A DNA stretch of 64,000 bases from Pseudomonas sp. B20(2017) (lineage in GTDB: Bacteria > Pseudomonadota > Gammaproteobacteria > Pseudomonadales > Pseudomonadaceae), in assembly GCF_002113125.1 (NCBI RefSeq), contig NZ_NEJP01000005.1, positions 254,450 through 318,449 on the forward strand, in the 5' to 3' direction. Under the pieces are notes generated by a model. The model was given only the letters and a program-made list of their open reading frames with translations. It was not told the DNA's origin and searched no databases. Position numbers and translations under genes: made by a program. Shown here one piece after another: positions 9,057 to 18,197 of the stretch; the first letter of the stretch is position 1, and the number at the start of each line of letters is the position of its first letter.

Positions 9057-10946
9057 TTAGAAGTTCACGCCAAGGCTGAGCGCCACGAAGTCGCGGTCAT
9101 CCACAGTGGTGTACTTGCCGTCGAAGAAGTTGGTGTAAGCCAGGCTCGCGGTGTAGGTGTTCTGGTACTCGGCATCGACACCCAGGCTGACGGCCTTGCG
9201 ACCTTCCTCGAAGTTACCGCCAGGGCCCGGCGAGTAGCCGCTGACGTCGTGGGACCAGGCCACGTTCGGCTTGAGGTTCACGCCAGCGAATACGTCGTTG
9301 TATTCCCAGATTGCACGACCGCGATAACCCCAGGACACCGACGTGGTGAAACCGTCATTGTCGCAGTTGCGGCTGCGGTTGTTCTGCGGCGAGCCAGGTC
9401 CGGCGCCATTGATGGTGCCGTTGTTGAGGATGTTGACGCAGGTGTTGGTGGTGCCTGTGGCTGGCAACTCACCCGGACCGTAGACCGGATCGCGGCCATA
9501 GCGTTTGTCGGATCGGCTCTCCAGACCGCCCACGTAAGTCGCGCCCACTTCACCCACCAGGGTCAGACGGCTCGCGCCCATGACCTGATCGAAGAAGTGC
9601 GTGAAGGTGGTTTGCAGTTGAGTGATTTCCTTGCGTTCGTAGCCATGCAGATCCTGGCCCGGTACGCCGTTGAGCAGCGATGCGTTCGCGTACGGGCCGC
9701 CCAGTGGACGTACACCGGCGAACAGGATATCGGTGGAGTTCAGTTGTACAGGTGCATTCGGGCGATAGCTGATTTCACCACTCCACGCAGTACCCGTAGG
9801 CAAGGTAGTGGAGAAGCTCAGACCGTAGAGACGGATGTCTTCAGGGTATTCGACGAAGTACTTCGAGTTGCCTGCGACCAACAGTGGTCCGAGCGCCTGA
9901 AACGGGCCTGGCAATGCGGCTACGGTGTTGTAGACCGATTGCGGCGCGCCGGTGGCACTGAAAATCGGCGCCCGGCTGTGGTAGTTCATGAAATAGGCAC
10001 CGAATTCGGTGTCCAGCGGTTCGAACATGTACTTGAGGGACGCGCCCCACTGGCCGCTGTCGCGGGCATCGCGATCGCCGCCGCGTGGCACCAGCACGCC
10101 TTCTTCATTGACGTTGACGCCATTGGCAGCCAATGGTCCCAGGGCAATGGCCGGGATCTGCGAGCGTTTGTTCAGCACGCGCAGGTTGTCGGTGCAGCCA
10201 TCGGCAATGATGTCCGGCTGGGAGAAGAAGGTGCCGCAGTTGTCGACGACAGTCTGATCCCACTCGAGCTGATAGAAGGCTTCGGCGGACAGGTTGTCGG
10301 TCAGGCTCTGGGACACGTAGAACATGTTGACCGGGATCAGGCCTTCCTTGATCTCGGCGCCCGGACGACGGAACGCGGACACGTCGATCGGGTTGATCGA
10401 GTTGATGCCGCCGCCGATGAAGGTACTTTCACCCCAGCTCACCACCTGTTTGCCCAGACGCACGGAGCCTGGCTGATCGGCGACCGAATAGTTGTGGTAG
10501 ACGAAGGCATCGAGGATCTGACCGCCGGCGGACTTGGCGCCTTCCTTGCGGTTGTGGTCGCTGATGTCCTTGAACTCGCGGCTCTCGTCCTTCAACTCGA
10601 AGTCGTACCAGTATTTGCCACGGACGAACACGCCGGTGTCGCCGTATTTCAGTTCGAGGTCATGGATGCCCTTGAAGATCTTCGAGAAGGTTTCACCGCT
10701 CTTGAAGTTGGCATGGCCGTCGTCGGACGTCTGGGACAGACCGTGACCGCCGTTGTTGACGCCGATGAGGTTCTTGTTCGGGCTCTGGGTGGACCAGCTG
10801 GCACCGATCGACAGGGAGGAGTCGAACTGGCCTTCGATTTCACCGACGTTGAAACTGACGCCGAATGCGGGCCCGGCGAGCGAAGAAGCAAGACTGACGG
10901 CCAGAGGCAGCTTTGCCCGGCGCCAGAACTGGTTTACTGAGGTCAT
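9057..10946 (-). CDS. DUF1302 family outer-membrane protein
   Basis: A 629-residue protein. A signal peptide (MTSVNQFWRRAKLPLAVSLA, ending near AFG-VSF) precedes long stretches of alternating polar/hydrophobic beta-strand sequence. The C-terminal strand ends in Phe (LSLGVNF), as expected for a BAM-inserted outer-membrane barrel. This is the DUF1302 family, paired with DUF1329 downstream. Its first-gene position, with a 337-bp upstream region, makes it the likely start of a two-gene operon. A pore or receptor for lipids, esters or related hydrophobic molecules is inferred from the neighbouring acyl-CoA ligase. Confidence 0.88.
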   Translation of the reverse strand: MTSVNQFWRRAKLPLAVSLASSLAGPAFGVSFNVGEIEGQFDSSLSIGASWSTQSPNKNLIGVNNGGHGLSQTSDDGHANFKSGETFSKIFKGIHDLELKYGDTGVFVRGKYWYDFELKDESREFKDISDHNRKEGAKSAGGQILDAFVYHNYSVADQPGSVRLGKQVVSWGESTFIGGGINSINPIDVSAFRRPGAEIKEGLIPVNMFYVSQSLTDNLSAEAFYQLEWDQTVVDNCGTFFSQPDIIADGCTDNLRVLNKRSQIPAIALGPLAANGVNVNEEGVLVPRGGDRDARDSGQWGASLKYMFEPLDTEFGAYFMNYHSRAPIFSATGAPQSVYNTVAALPGPFQALGPLLVAGNSKYFVEYPEDIRLYGLSFSTTLPTGTAWSGEISYRPNAPVQLNSTDILFAGVRPLGGPYANASLLNGVPGQDLHGYERKEITQLQTTFTHFFDQVMGASRLTLVGEVGATYVGGLESRSDKRYGRDPVYGPGELPATGTTNTCVNILNNGTINGAGPGSPQNNRSRNCDNDGFTTSVSWGYRGRAIWEYNDVFAGVNLKPNVAWSHDVSGYSPGPGGNFEEGRKAVSLGVDAEYQNTYTASLAYTNFFDGKYTTVDDRDFVALSLGVNF

Positions 10947-11102
10947 CGACGCTACTCCATGTGCATTATTGTTATGGCAGTGAGTACTTTTAAAAACGCC
11001 TGAAGGACCGGGCGCCAGAGGCTTCCCGAAATCGCTTCAATGTTGCATCGCCCCGTTTGTGCGTGTGCCCCGTTCTTAAAAATCCTTGAGCGGACTATAG
11101 CC

Positions 11103-11118
11103 AGCAGGTGGTACTGCT
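11103..11118. promoter_or_regulatory. Possible operator dyad upstream of the DUF1302/DUF1329 genes
   Basis: An interrupted palindrome AGCAG-N6-CTGCT centred about 165 bp upstream of the DUF1302 start codon. Position and symmetry fit an activator site. The factor is unknown and the match could be chance. Confidence 0.25.
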
Positions 11119-11249
11119 TGATCCCTCTAAAGTGTGATTTGCAGCTGCCGGCCACTCTGGAACAGTCCTTTCGCCAGTCCGACACATGTCGGCACGGCAA
11201 GGATGGCTGAAAATCCGGATTTGACAAGCCAAGCGCTTGCTTGGTGGGT

Positions 11250-11276
11250 CTGGCGCGCCGTTTTTCGGCGCGCCAG
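11250..11276 (-). terminator. Strong hairpin after acyl-CoA ligase gene
   Basis: A perfect 11-bp GC-rich stem CTGGCGCGCCG/CGGCGCGCCAG with a five-base loop, starting 8 bases past the stop codon. There is no T run on the minus strand, so it may stabilise the 3' end or pause polymerase rather than act as a classical intrinsic terminator. Confidence 0.5.
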
Positions 11277-11283
11277 GGGACGC

Positions 11284-12966
11284 TCAGAGCGTCGAAAGGA
11301 AGGTGCTGTTGGTGGCCTGCCATTCGGTGATGTCGAGGCGGATGCGCTTCTTGTCGAGCTTGCCGACACTGGTCTTGGGAATTTCAGTAACAAGCGCGAT
11401 CTGGCTCGGAATCGCCCACTTGCTCAAGTGCCCCAGTTCAACGAACGGCTTGAGGTGTTCCTTGAGCTCGCGCGCCCCGATGGCGTGCCCTTCGCGGACC
11501 ACCAGCAAGGCAAACGGACGCTCGCCCCACTGCGGATCGGCAATGCCCACCACTGCTACTTCACGTACCGCGACGTGGCGACTGATCAGGTCTTCGAGGT
11601 CCAGCGAGGAGATCCACTCGCCGCCAGTCTTGATCACATCCTTGATCCGGTCGCGGATGTCGATCACGCCCATGCTGTCCAGCGTGGCGACGTCGCCGGT
11701 GTGCAGCCAGCCGCCGGCCCACAGCTCGGCGCCCTTTTGCGGCTCATTGAAATAACCTTCGGTCAGCCACGGTGCGCGCAGCACCAGTTCGCCCTGGGTT
11801 TCGCCATCAGCCGGGAGGAAATGGCCCTCGGCGTCGACGATCGCCGCTTCGACCAATGGCCCCGGCACGCCGGCCTTGATCCGGTAAGTGGTGCGCTCGT
11901 CTTCGGTGCCCGCCATCAATTCATCGTTAAGATGCGCGCATGAGACCAACGGCCCGGTTTCCGACATGCCGTAAGCGGCCGTCAGTTGAATGCCCTTGCT
12001 CTTGGCCGTTTCATACAGCGTGCGATTGAGCGCGCTGCCGCCGATGACGATTTTCCAGCCGCCGAAATCGGTGCCTTGCGCGCCCTTGGCGTTGAGCACC
12101 ATCTGCAGAATGGTCGGCACGCAATGGGAGAACGTGACCTTTTCCTTGCGCCACAGCTCGACCAGGAACTCCGGATCGTAGCGCCCCGGATAAACCTGCT
12201 TGAGCCCGAGCATGGTCGCCACATACGGCAAGCCCCACGCATGCACATGGAACATCGGAGTGATGGGCATATACACATCGTTGGTGCCCAGCAGCCGCAC
12301 GCTGTCGATGGCGCCCATGATGGTCGACACGCCCATGGTGTGCAGCACCAGTTGCCGATGGGTGAAGTACACGCCTTTCGGATTGCCGGTGGTACCCGTG
12401 GTGTAGAACGTGGTGGCGACCGAGTTCTCGTCGAAATCCTGGAAGTCGTACTGCGGACTCGCGGCCGCCAGCAGTTGCTCGTACTCCCCCACCAGATTCG
12501 GCAAATCCGCGGTTTTTTCCGGCAGATCGGTCAGCAGCAGGGTTTTCTCCACCGTGGTCAGGTGTGGCGCAATGGCCTGGTACAGCCCGACGAACTCGCT
12601 GTTGACCAGCACGAAGCGGTCCTCGGCGTGGTTCATGGTGTAGAGGATCTGCTCCGGCGACAGGCGCACGTTGATGGTGTGAATCACCGCGCCGATCATC
12701 GGAATCGCAAACATGCACTCGAGGTAGCGATGGCTGTCCCAGTCCATCACCGCCACGGTATCACCGGCCTTTACCCCGGCCGCCGTCAGCACATTGGCCA
12801 GCCGTGCGACGCGCTCGATCAGGGTCGGGTAGCTGTAGCGCAGCTGGTCACGGTAGATGATCTCGCGGGTTTTCTCGTAACGGGCGCCCGACATCAGCAG
12901 CCGTTTAATCAGCAATGGATACTGGTAGGCCCCTTCGGCGGGCGGAATAACGCGAGTCTGCAACAT
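11284..12966 (-). CDS. Medium/long-chain acyl-CoA synthetase (AlkK-like)
   Basis: A 560-residue member of the ANL adenylate-forming superfamily. The AMP-binding P-loop TTGTTGNPKG is at 189-198, followed by the AYGMSETGP adenine motif, the GWLHTGD motif and the C-terminal catalytic Lys region TSVGKLDKKR. It activates fatty acids with ATP and CoA. Length and motifs fit the AlkK group of medium-chain ligases. Together with the DUF1302/DUF1329 genes it suggests uptake and activation of fatty acids. It probably has its own promoter, because a hairpin and a 337-bp gap separate it from the next gene. Chain-length preference cannot be read from the sequence. Confidence 0.9.
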   Translation of the reverse strand: MLQTRVIPPAEGAYQYPLLIKRLLMSGARYEKTREIIYRDQLRYSYPTLIERVARLANVLTAAGVKAGDTVAVMDWDSHRYLECMFAIPMIGAVIHTINVRLSPEQILYTMNHAEDRFVLVNSEFVGLYQAIAPHLTTVEKTLLLTDLPEKTADLPNLVGEYEQLLAAASPQYDFQDFDENSVATTFYTTGTTGNPKGVYFTHRQLVLHTMGVSTIMGAIDSVRLLGTNDVYMPITPMFHVHAWGLPYVATMLGLKQVYPGRYDPEFLVELWRKEKVTFSHCVPTILQMVLNAKGAQGTDFGGWKIVIGGSALNRTLYETAKSKGIQLTAAYGMSETGPLVSCAHLNDELMAGTEDERTTYRIKAGVPGPLVEAAIVDAEGHFLPADGETQGELVLRAPWLTEGYFNEPQKGAELWAGGWLHTGDVATLDSMGVIDIRDRIKDVIKTGGEWISSLDLEDLISRHVAVREVAVVGIADPQWGERPFALLVVREGHAIGARELKEHLKPFVELGHLSKWAIPSQIALVTEIPKTSVGKLDKKRIRLDITEWQATNSTFLSTL

Positions 12967-13113
12967 AAGAATCCCTTTTCTGACTGCACGGTGTTGGCTT
13001 TGGAGTTTCGTACTCTAGAACCCTTATACGTCAGCCAAATCAGCCAAAGGAATGATTTGCAGAGCCGTACAAATGCTAGCTTTGCGCCAGCATTTGCCGG
13101 GAGTCGTCACCGC

Positions 13114-14298
13114 TCAGGCCGTTTGCCCTACAGCCGCTTCAGAAGGTGTGCGTGGGAAAACCACTGCCGCAAGGAAAGTCAAAGCGCCAAAACCCGCCAG
13201 AATCAGGTAAAGCCCCACAAAACCATAGCGCGGTTCAACATAAGAAATCAGCGGAATCGCCGTCGCACTGGCACCGAACGATAAACAGTAACGCAGGGCA
13301 AATACCCGCGACTGCCATTGCGGCGCGACGAAGTTGGCGACCATCGAATCGTTCACCGTCACCTGGCCGAACACCACGAACATGAACGCCGCCCCGACGG
13401 CGATTACCGCCCAGCCATCGACATAGGCCAGCGCGAACAGCAACGGTGCCTGACACACCGTCAGCGCGATAAACGGCCATTTCAGACTGACGCGGTGCAA
13501 CACCCGGCCGATGCTCAACTGGGCGATCGCACCAAAGGCATAGGCCAGGCTGACCACCACACCGAGGGTTTGCGGCGAGGCGAACAGGTCATGCAAGCGG
13601 TCTTGAAACAGTTTCGGATAGGTCATGGTGGTTGCGTTGAACACCACCCCGCCGGTGGCCGTGGCCAGAGCCAACACGCCGAACACCATCACCATCGAAA
13701 TGCGCTGGCCGCCGGCGCCTTTGAGCGCGGTGTGCGGGCGCTTGGGGATCGGCTCCTCGCGCACCTGCAAGGCAAAACCGATTCCCAGCACGATGGCCAC
13801 CGCTCCCGGGATCAGAAACGCCGAACGCCAGCCGAACTGTGCCACCAGCAACCCGGTAATCAGCGCCGAGAACGCCACGCCGAGGTTGCCCCACATACCG
13901 TTGATGCCGATTTCGCGGCCACGATTTTGCGCATAGGCCACCAGCATCGCCGTGCCGACCGGGTGATAGATCGCGGCGAAAATGCCGATCAGGGTCAGGC
14001 CGATGACCAGCATCGTCGGGCTGCTACTGAGACCTGTGAAGATTGCCGAAGCACCGATGCCCAAGAAAAACACCAGCATCATCTGCCGTCGACTCCAGTG
14101 ATCCCCCAGCCAGCCGGCCGGTAGCGAACACGCGCCGAACGCGATGAAGCCGCCCAGCGACAGGCCGATCAGCGCGGCGTAGTCGAGGGCGAAGGCCTGG
14201 GTCATGCCAAGCACGGCGGCGGGAAAAATCAGCATGAACATGTGATCGATCACATGGGCGGCGTTGATGTAGCGAATGACGTTTCTGGACTGGTTCAT
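13114..14298 (-). CDS. MFS transporter
   Basis: About 394 residues and 12 predicted membrane segments of the major facilitator superfamily, with a typical loop 2-3 motif (GWLGDHWSRRQM). The start chosen here is MNQSRNVIRYINAAHV; a start 33 bases upstream (14331) is also possible. A longer open frame to 14583 reads through the divergent regulator gene and lacks membrane character at its start, so it was rejected. It is divergent from an AraC-type gene, which probably regulates it. The substrate is unknown. Confidence 0.85.
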   Translation of the reverse strand: MNQSRNVIRYINAAHVIDHMFMLIFPAAVLGMTQAFALDYAALIGLSLGGFIAFGACSLPAGWLGDHWSRRQMMLVFFLGIGASAIFTGLSSSPTMLVIGLTLIGIFAAIYHPVGTAMLVAYAQNRGREIGINGMWGNLGVAFSALITGLLVAQFGWRSAFLIPGAVAIVLGIGFALQVREEPIPKRPHTALKGAGGQRISMVMVFGVLALATATGGVVFNATTMTYPKLFQDRLHDLFASPQTLGVVVSLAYAFGAIAQLSIGRVLHRVSLKWPFIALTVCQAPLLFALAYVDGWAVIAVGAAFMFVVFGQVTVNDSMVANFVAPQWQSRVFALRYCLSFGASATAIPLISYVEPRYGFVGLYLILAGFGALTFLAAVVFPRTPSEAAVGQTA

Positions 14299-14382
14299 GA
14301 CGGCACGCTTTACGTTGTAGTGAGCGTTCATGCTAAGTTGGCCGGAAAGCGCATTCCTGCCAACCAAGTCATCGAATCCGAC

Positions 14383-15156
14383 ATGTTGATCAGCCATTTC
14401 GAACACGGACCGGTCAGTGCCTATCCCCGGGACTATCTGGACGGCTCGCACCAGCCGTTGCACCTGCACCGCGAGGCGCAATTGCTCTATGCCGTGAGCG
14501 GGGTGATGCGCGTGGTCACGGCGCAAGGCGCCTGGGTGCTTCCGCCGAGTCGGGCGGTGTGGATTCCGCCCGAAGTCGCCCACGAGATTTTCATGTCCGG
14601 CGACGTGCAGATGCGTTCATTGTTCATCGCCCCCGAACTGGCGCCGGCCAGCCTGCGAAACTGCTGTGTACTGGCGGTGACGCCATTGCTGCGCGAACTG
14701 ATCCTGCGTGCGGTGCAGGGCCCGCCGCATGCCGACAATCCGCTGATCCAGCAACTGATGCTGGAAGAACTCGCCAGCCTCGAAAATCTGCCGCTGCACA
14801 TCCCGATGCCCACTGACCGGCGCCTGCAAGGCATTTGCCTGGCGCTGTTGCGCACGCCGGACCATCCGAACACCCTGGAAGACTGGGCGCAGCAGGTCGG
14901 CGCCAGCTCACGCACGTTGGCGCGGCTGTTTCAGCAACAGCTGAAGATGAACTTCAATGCCTGGCGCCAGCAACTGCGCCTGATGGAAGCCCTGCCCCGC
15001 CTGCTCGCCGGGGACAGCGTGCAGAGCGTTGCGCGGGATCTGGGTTACGGCAGCGCGCGGGCGTTCAGCGCGATGTTTCGCCGTTTGCTCGGGGACAATC
15101 CCCGGGAGTACCTCAACGCCCTGAATCAGCTCAGCTCGATCAATGCATCTCGGTGA
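14383..15156 (+). CDS. AraC family regulator with cupin sensor domain
   Basis: A 257-residue protein. An N-terminal AraC-type cupin (HLHREAQLLYAVSGVMRV, then WVLPPSRAVWIPP) precedes two C-terminal helix-turn-helices (ASSRTLARLFQQQL and VARDLGYGSARAFSAMFRR), ending in the family-typical NPREYL. The ATG at 14383 begins the conserved domain; an upstream in-frame ATG at 14242 lies inside the divergent MFS gene and was rejected. It probably controls that MFS gene. Its 3' end overlaps the convergent LysE gene by 17 bp. Confidence 0.88.
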   Translation: MLISHFEHGPVSAYPRDYLDGSHQPLHLHREAQLLYAVSGVMRVVTAQGAWVLPPSRAVWIPPEVAHEIFMSGDVQMRSLFIAPELAPASLRNCCVLAVTPLLRELILRAVQGPPHADNPLIQQLMLEELASLENLPLHIPMPTDRRLQGICLALLRTPDHPNTLEDWAQQVGASSRTLARLFQQQLKMNFNAWRQQLRLMEALPRLLAGDSVQSVARDLGYGSARAFSAMFRRLLGDNPREYLNALNQLSSINASR

Positions 15157-15769
15157 ACGCGAGTTTCACGCCGATGGCAATCAGCACAGCGCCCATGGTG
15201 CGATCGAACCAGTGGCCCATGCGGGCGAAACCGGCACGCACGCGCTGCTGGCTGAACAGCATGGCCACCAGGCAGAACCAGGTGGCGGTCGCGACGGCGA
15301 GATAAATGCCGTAACCGGCCTGGACTGTCAGCGGGGTGTGCGGGTTGATCACCACAGTGAACAGCGACAGGAAGAACAGCGTGGCTTTCGGGTTCAGGCC
15401 ATTGGTCACGAAACCCGAAGTAAACGCGCCACGGGCGGTGCGTTCGCCGGCCTCTTTGTGCAGATCATCGCTCACGGTTTTCGCTGGTTGCGCGCGCAGG
15501 GCCTTGAAGCCGATGTACAGCAGGTACGCGGCGGCTGCCCATTTCAAGGCGTTGAACAGCACGATCGATTGGGAAACGATCAGGCCGATCCCCAGCAGCG
15601 AATAACCGACGTGCAGGAAAATCGCCGTGCCCACGCCCAACGCCGTCCAGGTCCCGGCGCGCCGGCCATGGGTCACGCTTTCGCGCACCACCACGGCGAA
15701 ATCAGGACCGGGGCTGGCAACGGCCAACAGGTGGATCAGGGCAACGGTCAAGAATTCGGTCCAGTACAT
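15140..15769 (-). CDS. LysE/RhtB family amino-acid exporter
   Basis: A 209-residue inner-membrane protein of the LysE family with about six membrane segments. The N-terminal ASPGPDFAVVVRES block is the family signature. The start at 15769 is supported by AAGGAGC eight bases upstream; a longer frame to 15895 runs through the REP pair and was rejected. Family members export amino acids such as threonine, homoserine or lysine; the substrate here is not determinable. It converges on the AraC-type gene with a short overlap. Confidence 0.88.
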   Translation of the reverse strand: MYWTEFLTVALIHLLAVASPGPDFAVVVRESVTHGRRAGTWTALGVGTAIFLHVGYSLLGIGLIVSQSIVLFNALKWAAAAYLLYIGFKALRAQPAKTVSDDLHKEAGERTARGAFTSGFVTNGLNPKATLFFLSLFTVVINPHTPLTVQAGYGIYLAVATATWFCLVAMLFSQQRVRAGFARMGHWFDRTMGAVLIAIGVKLAFTEMH

Positions 15770-15796
15770 GGGGGCTCCTTTGAAGTCATTACATTC

Positions 15797-15888
15797 CTGT
15801 GGGAGCGAGCCTGCTCGCGAAAAGGGAGTGTCAGCCGCCTCATTATTGCCTGACACGACGCCTCGCGAGCAGGCTCGCTCCCACAGGT
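15797..15888. repeat. Inverted REP pair (GTGGGAGCGAGCCTGCTCGCGA type)
   Basis: Two REP units, about 15798-15820 and 15863-15886, in inverted orientation around a 42-bp spacer, giving one large foldable palindrome. They lie between the divergent LysE and dehydrogenase genes. The same unit recurs near 22.1, 29.6 and 44.75 kb. Confidence 0.9.
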
Positions 15889-15948
15889 GTTTCATCTGGT
15901 AGGCTCGGCAGATTACGCCTTCCCTTCAAAGCACAACAGGTACAGTTG

Positions 15949-16914
15949 ATGACGAACGCCCACCGCGCCGTATTCCTCGATCACCCGTCACTGGATCTTG
16001 GCGATCTCGACTTGAGCCCTTTGCGTGACTGCTTCAGCGATCTGCAACTGTTCCCCCAGACGTTGCCTGCGCAAGTGAGCGACCGCCTGCAAGGGGCGAC
16101 CGTGGCGATCAGCAACAAGGTCCTGATCGACGCCGCCGCCATGGCCGCCAACCCACAGCTGAAGCTGATCTTGATCACCGCCACCGGCACCAACAACGTC
16201 GATCTGGCCGCCGCCCGCGCCCACGGCGTTACCGTGTGCAATTGTCAGGGTTACGGCACGCCGTCGGTGGCGCAGCACACGATCATGCTGTTGCTCAACC
16301 TCGCCACACGCCTGGCCGATTATCAAAAAGCCGTAGGCGAAGGCCGCTGGCAGCAGGCGAAACAGTTCTGCCTGCTGGATTACCCGATCATTGAGCTGGA
16401 AGGCAAAACCCTTGGCTTGCTTGGACACGGCGAACTCGGTGGCGCGGTCGCGCGACTGGCCGAAGCCTTCGGCATGCGCGTGTTGCTGGGGCAGATTCCG
16501 GGGCGCCCGGCCCGTCCGGATCGCCTGCCGCTGGAAGAACTGTTGCCACAGATCGACGCCCTCACCCTGCACTGCCCGCTCAACGAACACACCCGGCACT
16601 TCATCGGTGCCCGCGAACTCGCCTCGATGAAACCCGGCGCTTTCGTAGTCAACACTGCGCGTGGCGGGCTGATCGACGAACAGGCCCTGGCCGATGCCCT
16701 GCGCAGCGGTCATCTGGGCGGCGCGGCCACCGATGTGCTGAGCGTCGAACCACCGACCAACGGCAATCCGCTGCTGGCCGTCGACATCCCGCGCCTGATC
16801 GTCACCCCGCACAACGCCTGGGGCAGCCGCGAAGCGCGGCAGCGAATCGTCGGCCAACTGGTGGAAAACACCCAGGCGTTCTACAGCGGTAAGGCGCTGC
16901 GGGTCGTCAGTTGA
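15949..16914 (+). CDS. D-2-hydroxyacid dehydrogenase (glycerate/hydroxypyruvate type)
   Basis: A 321-residue NAD(P)-dependent D-2-hydroxyacid dehydrogenase. The nucleotide-binding motif GHGELG is at 159-164. The catalytic triad is visible as Arg238 (NTARGG), Glu267 (SVEPP) and His288 (PHNAW). The sequence most resembles glycerate dehydrogenase/hydroxypyruvate reductase. The start at 15949 gives the normal family length; the frame extends upstream through the REP pair without meaning. The substrate is not proven by sequence. Confidence 0.88.
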   Translation: MTNAHRAVFLDHPSLDLGDLDLSPLRDCFSDLQLFPQTLPAQVSDRLQGATVAISNKVLIDAAAMAANPQLKLILITATGTNNVDLAAARAHGVTVCNCQGYGTPSVAQHTIMLLLNLATRLADYQKAVGEGRWQQAKQFCLLDYPIIELEGKTLGLLGHGELGGAVARLAEAFGMRVLLGQIPGRPARPDRLPLEELLPQIDALTLHCPLNEHTRHFIGARELASMKPGAFVVNTARGGLIDEQALADALRSGHLGGAATDVLSVEPPTNGNPLLAVDIPRLIVTPHNAWGSREARQRIVGQLVENTQAFYSGKALRVVS

Positions 16915-16947
16915 TAAACTGCGGCACTTTTTTTCACAGGAGCAGTT

Positions 16948-17946
16948 ATGGATCCGCGCAGTGAAGTACTGCTTCGTCAGGCCGAGTTATTCCAGGGTTC
17001 GGTGCTGCTGGCCGGTTTGCCTGCCGATGATCTGCTGGGGCGCCTGCCCGATGCGTTTGGCTGGTGCTGGCACGCCGGCGATCAGGCCGCACTCGAAGCC
17101 CGCTTCGAAGGCCGCAGCCATTTTGGCGTGAACGTGCCGGAACGCGAATTCACCAGCGCCGTGGTGTTTCTGCCCAAGGCCAAGGACCTGACCGATTACA
17201 TCCTCAATGCCGTGGCTTCGCGCCTGGCCGGGCGTGAGGTGTATCTGGTCGGGGAAAAGCGCAGCGGCATCGAAGGCGCGTCCAAACAGCTCAACCCGTT
17301 CGGCAAACCGCGCAAGCTCGACAGCGCCCGACACTGCCAATTGTGGCAAGTGACCGTGGCCAACGCTCCCGAAGCCAAACCGCTGGAAAGCCTGGCGCAG
17401 ACTTATGAGCTGCCGCTGGCCGAAGGCCCGTTGAAAGTCATCAGCCTGCCGGGTGTATTCAGCCACGGCCGACTGGATCGCGGCAGCGCCCTGCTGCTGG
17501 AACATCTGGACAAACTGCCGAGCGGCCATCTGCTGGACTTCGGTTGCGGCGCCGGTGTGCTCGGCGCGGCGGTCAAGCGTCGTTACCCGCACAATCAGGT
17601 CACGTTGCTCGACGTTGATGCCTTCGCTGCTGCCAGTAGCCGGCTAACCCTGGCGGCCAATGGTCTGGAAGCCGAGGTGTTGACCGGTGATGGCATCGAC
17701 GCCGCACCGATGGGTTTGAACGCGATTCTGAGCAACCCGCCGTTCCATGTCGGCGTGCACACCGATTATTTCGCCACCGAGAACTTGCTGCGAAAAGCAG
17801 CCAAACATCTGAAAAACGGTGGCGAACTTCGTCTGGTCGCAAACAGTTTCCTGAAGTATCAACCGCTGATCGAAGAGCATCTCGGGGTCTGCGCGATCAA
17901 GGCCGAAGGCAATGGTTTCCGGATTTACCGGGCCAAGCGCGGCTGA
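16948..17946 (+). CDS. rsmC: 16S rRNA (guanine1207-N2)-methyltransferase RsmC
   Basis: A 332-residue two-domain methyltransferase. The N-terminal half is a degenerate copy. The C-terminal half has the SAM motif [11 protein letters not shown] (from residue 196) and the amino-methylase motif NPPF (263-266). RsmC methylates N2 of G1207 in 16S rRNA using SAM in the 30S subunit. AGGAG precedes the ATG. It lies 33 bp after the dehydrogenase gene and may be cotranscribed. Confidence 0.9.
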   Translation: MDPRSEVLLRQAELFQGSVLLAGLPADDLLGRLPDAFGWCWHAGDQAALEARFEGRSHFGVNVPEREFTSAVVFLPKAKDLTDYILNAVASRLAGREVYLVGEKRSGIEGASKQLNPFGKPRKLDSARHCQLWQVTVANAPEAKPLESLAQTYELPLAEGPLKVISLPGVFSHGRLDRGSALLLEHLDKLPSGHLLDFGCGAGVLGAAVKRRYPHNQVTLLDVDAFAAASSRLTLAANGLEAEVLTGDGIDAAPMGLNAILSNPPFHVGVHTDYFATENLLRKAAKHLKNGGELRLVANSFLKYQPLIEEHLGVCAIKAEGNGFRIYRAKRG

Positions 17947-17965
17947 AAATTAGCACTTGCCGAAT

Positions 17966-17987
17966 GGATTCTGCCTAGGCAGAATCC
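17966..17987. repeat. Perfect 22-bp palindrome before the Mn riboswitch
   Basis: GGATTCTGCCT is followed directly by its exact reverse complement. It lies 19 bp after rsmC and immediately before the riboswitch aptamer. It could end rsmC transcription as a hairpin or be an operator. No T run follows. Confidence 0.7.
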
Positions 17988-18192
17988 GCTCCGTCCTAGG
18001 GGAGTAGTCTCCCACGAGCGCCAAGCTCGTCCGGCGTACGTCAACATACTTGATCCTCAGATCATGGCGTATGCGACCCAAGCGTCCGCACCAGACGGAT
18101 CGCAGGGTTTGACAAGACCTATGACACGAACACCTTACCCGGGGCGGGAAGGCTGTACGTGTCATAGCCGTGTCGACCCGCCCCTTAGGAAA
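17988..18192 (+). ncRNA. yybP-ykoY manganese riboswitch
   Basis: The 5' side has the family hallmark GGGGAGTAG (17999-18007), followed by GTCAACATA (18040-18048) and GCGACCCAAG (18073-18082). The 3' side CAAGACCTATGACACG follows from 18114. These match the Mn2+-binding yybP-ykoY class. Downstream, CTATGACACG can pair with CGTGTCATAG (to 18166), and GGGGCGGG (18141-18148) can pair with CCCGCCCC (18177-18184) just before the AGGA ribosome site. That gives a plausible switch over translation or termination. The next gene is an Mn exporter family member, as expected. Confidence 0.92.
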
Positions 18193-18197
18193 TCCTG

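Larger units (their letters stand above)
10947..11283. other. Intergenic region upstream of DUF1302 gene
   Basis: This gap of 337 bp holds no convincing gene. On its left side it must carry the minus-strand promoter of the DUF1302/DUF1329 pair. It contains the dyad AGCAG-N6-CTGCT (11103-11118). At its right end is the hairpin 11250-11276 behind the acyl-CoA ligase gene. Confidence 0.6.

Noticed and set aside
7300..9060. 586-codon plus-strand frame opposite the DUF1329 gene
   Set aside because: The minus strand encodes a recognised family with signal peptide, start site and terminator; the opposite frame matches nothing.
9048..10940. 630-codon plus-strand frame opposite the DUF1302 gene
   Set aside because: Antisense mirror of a recognised outer-membrane protein gene.
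11130..11160. Sigma-54 type promoter (TGGC...TGC) upstream of the DUF1302 gene on the minus strand
   Set aside because: The GG and GC elements are one base too close for a functional -24/-12 promoter.
14298..14583. N-terminal extension of the MFS gene to 14583
   Set aside because: The extension is antisense to the AraC-type gene, rich in His and Arg, and not membrane-like; the normal family length is reached from 14298.
15797..15888. Repeated palindromes as a CRISPR array
   Set aside because: Only two inverted units per site, no regular spacers and no cas genes; these are REP doublets.
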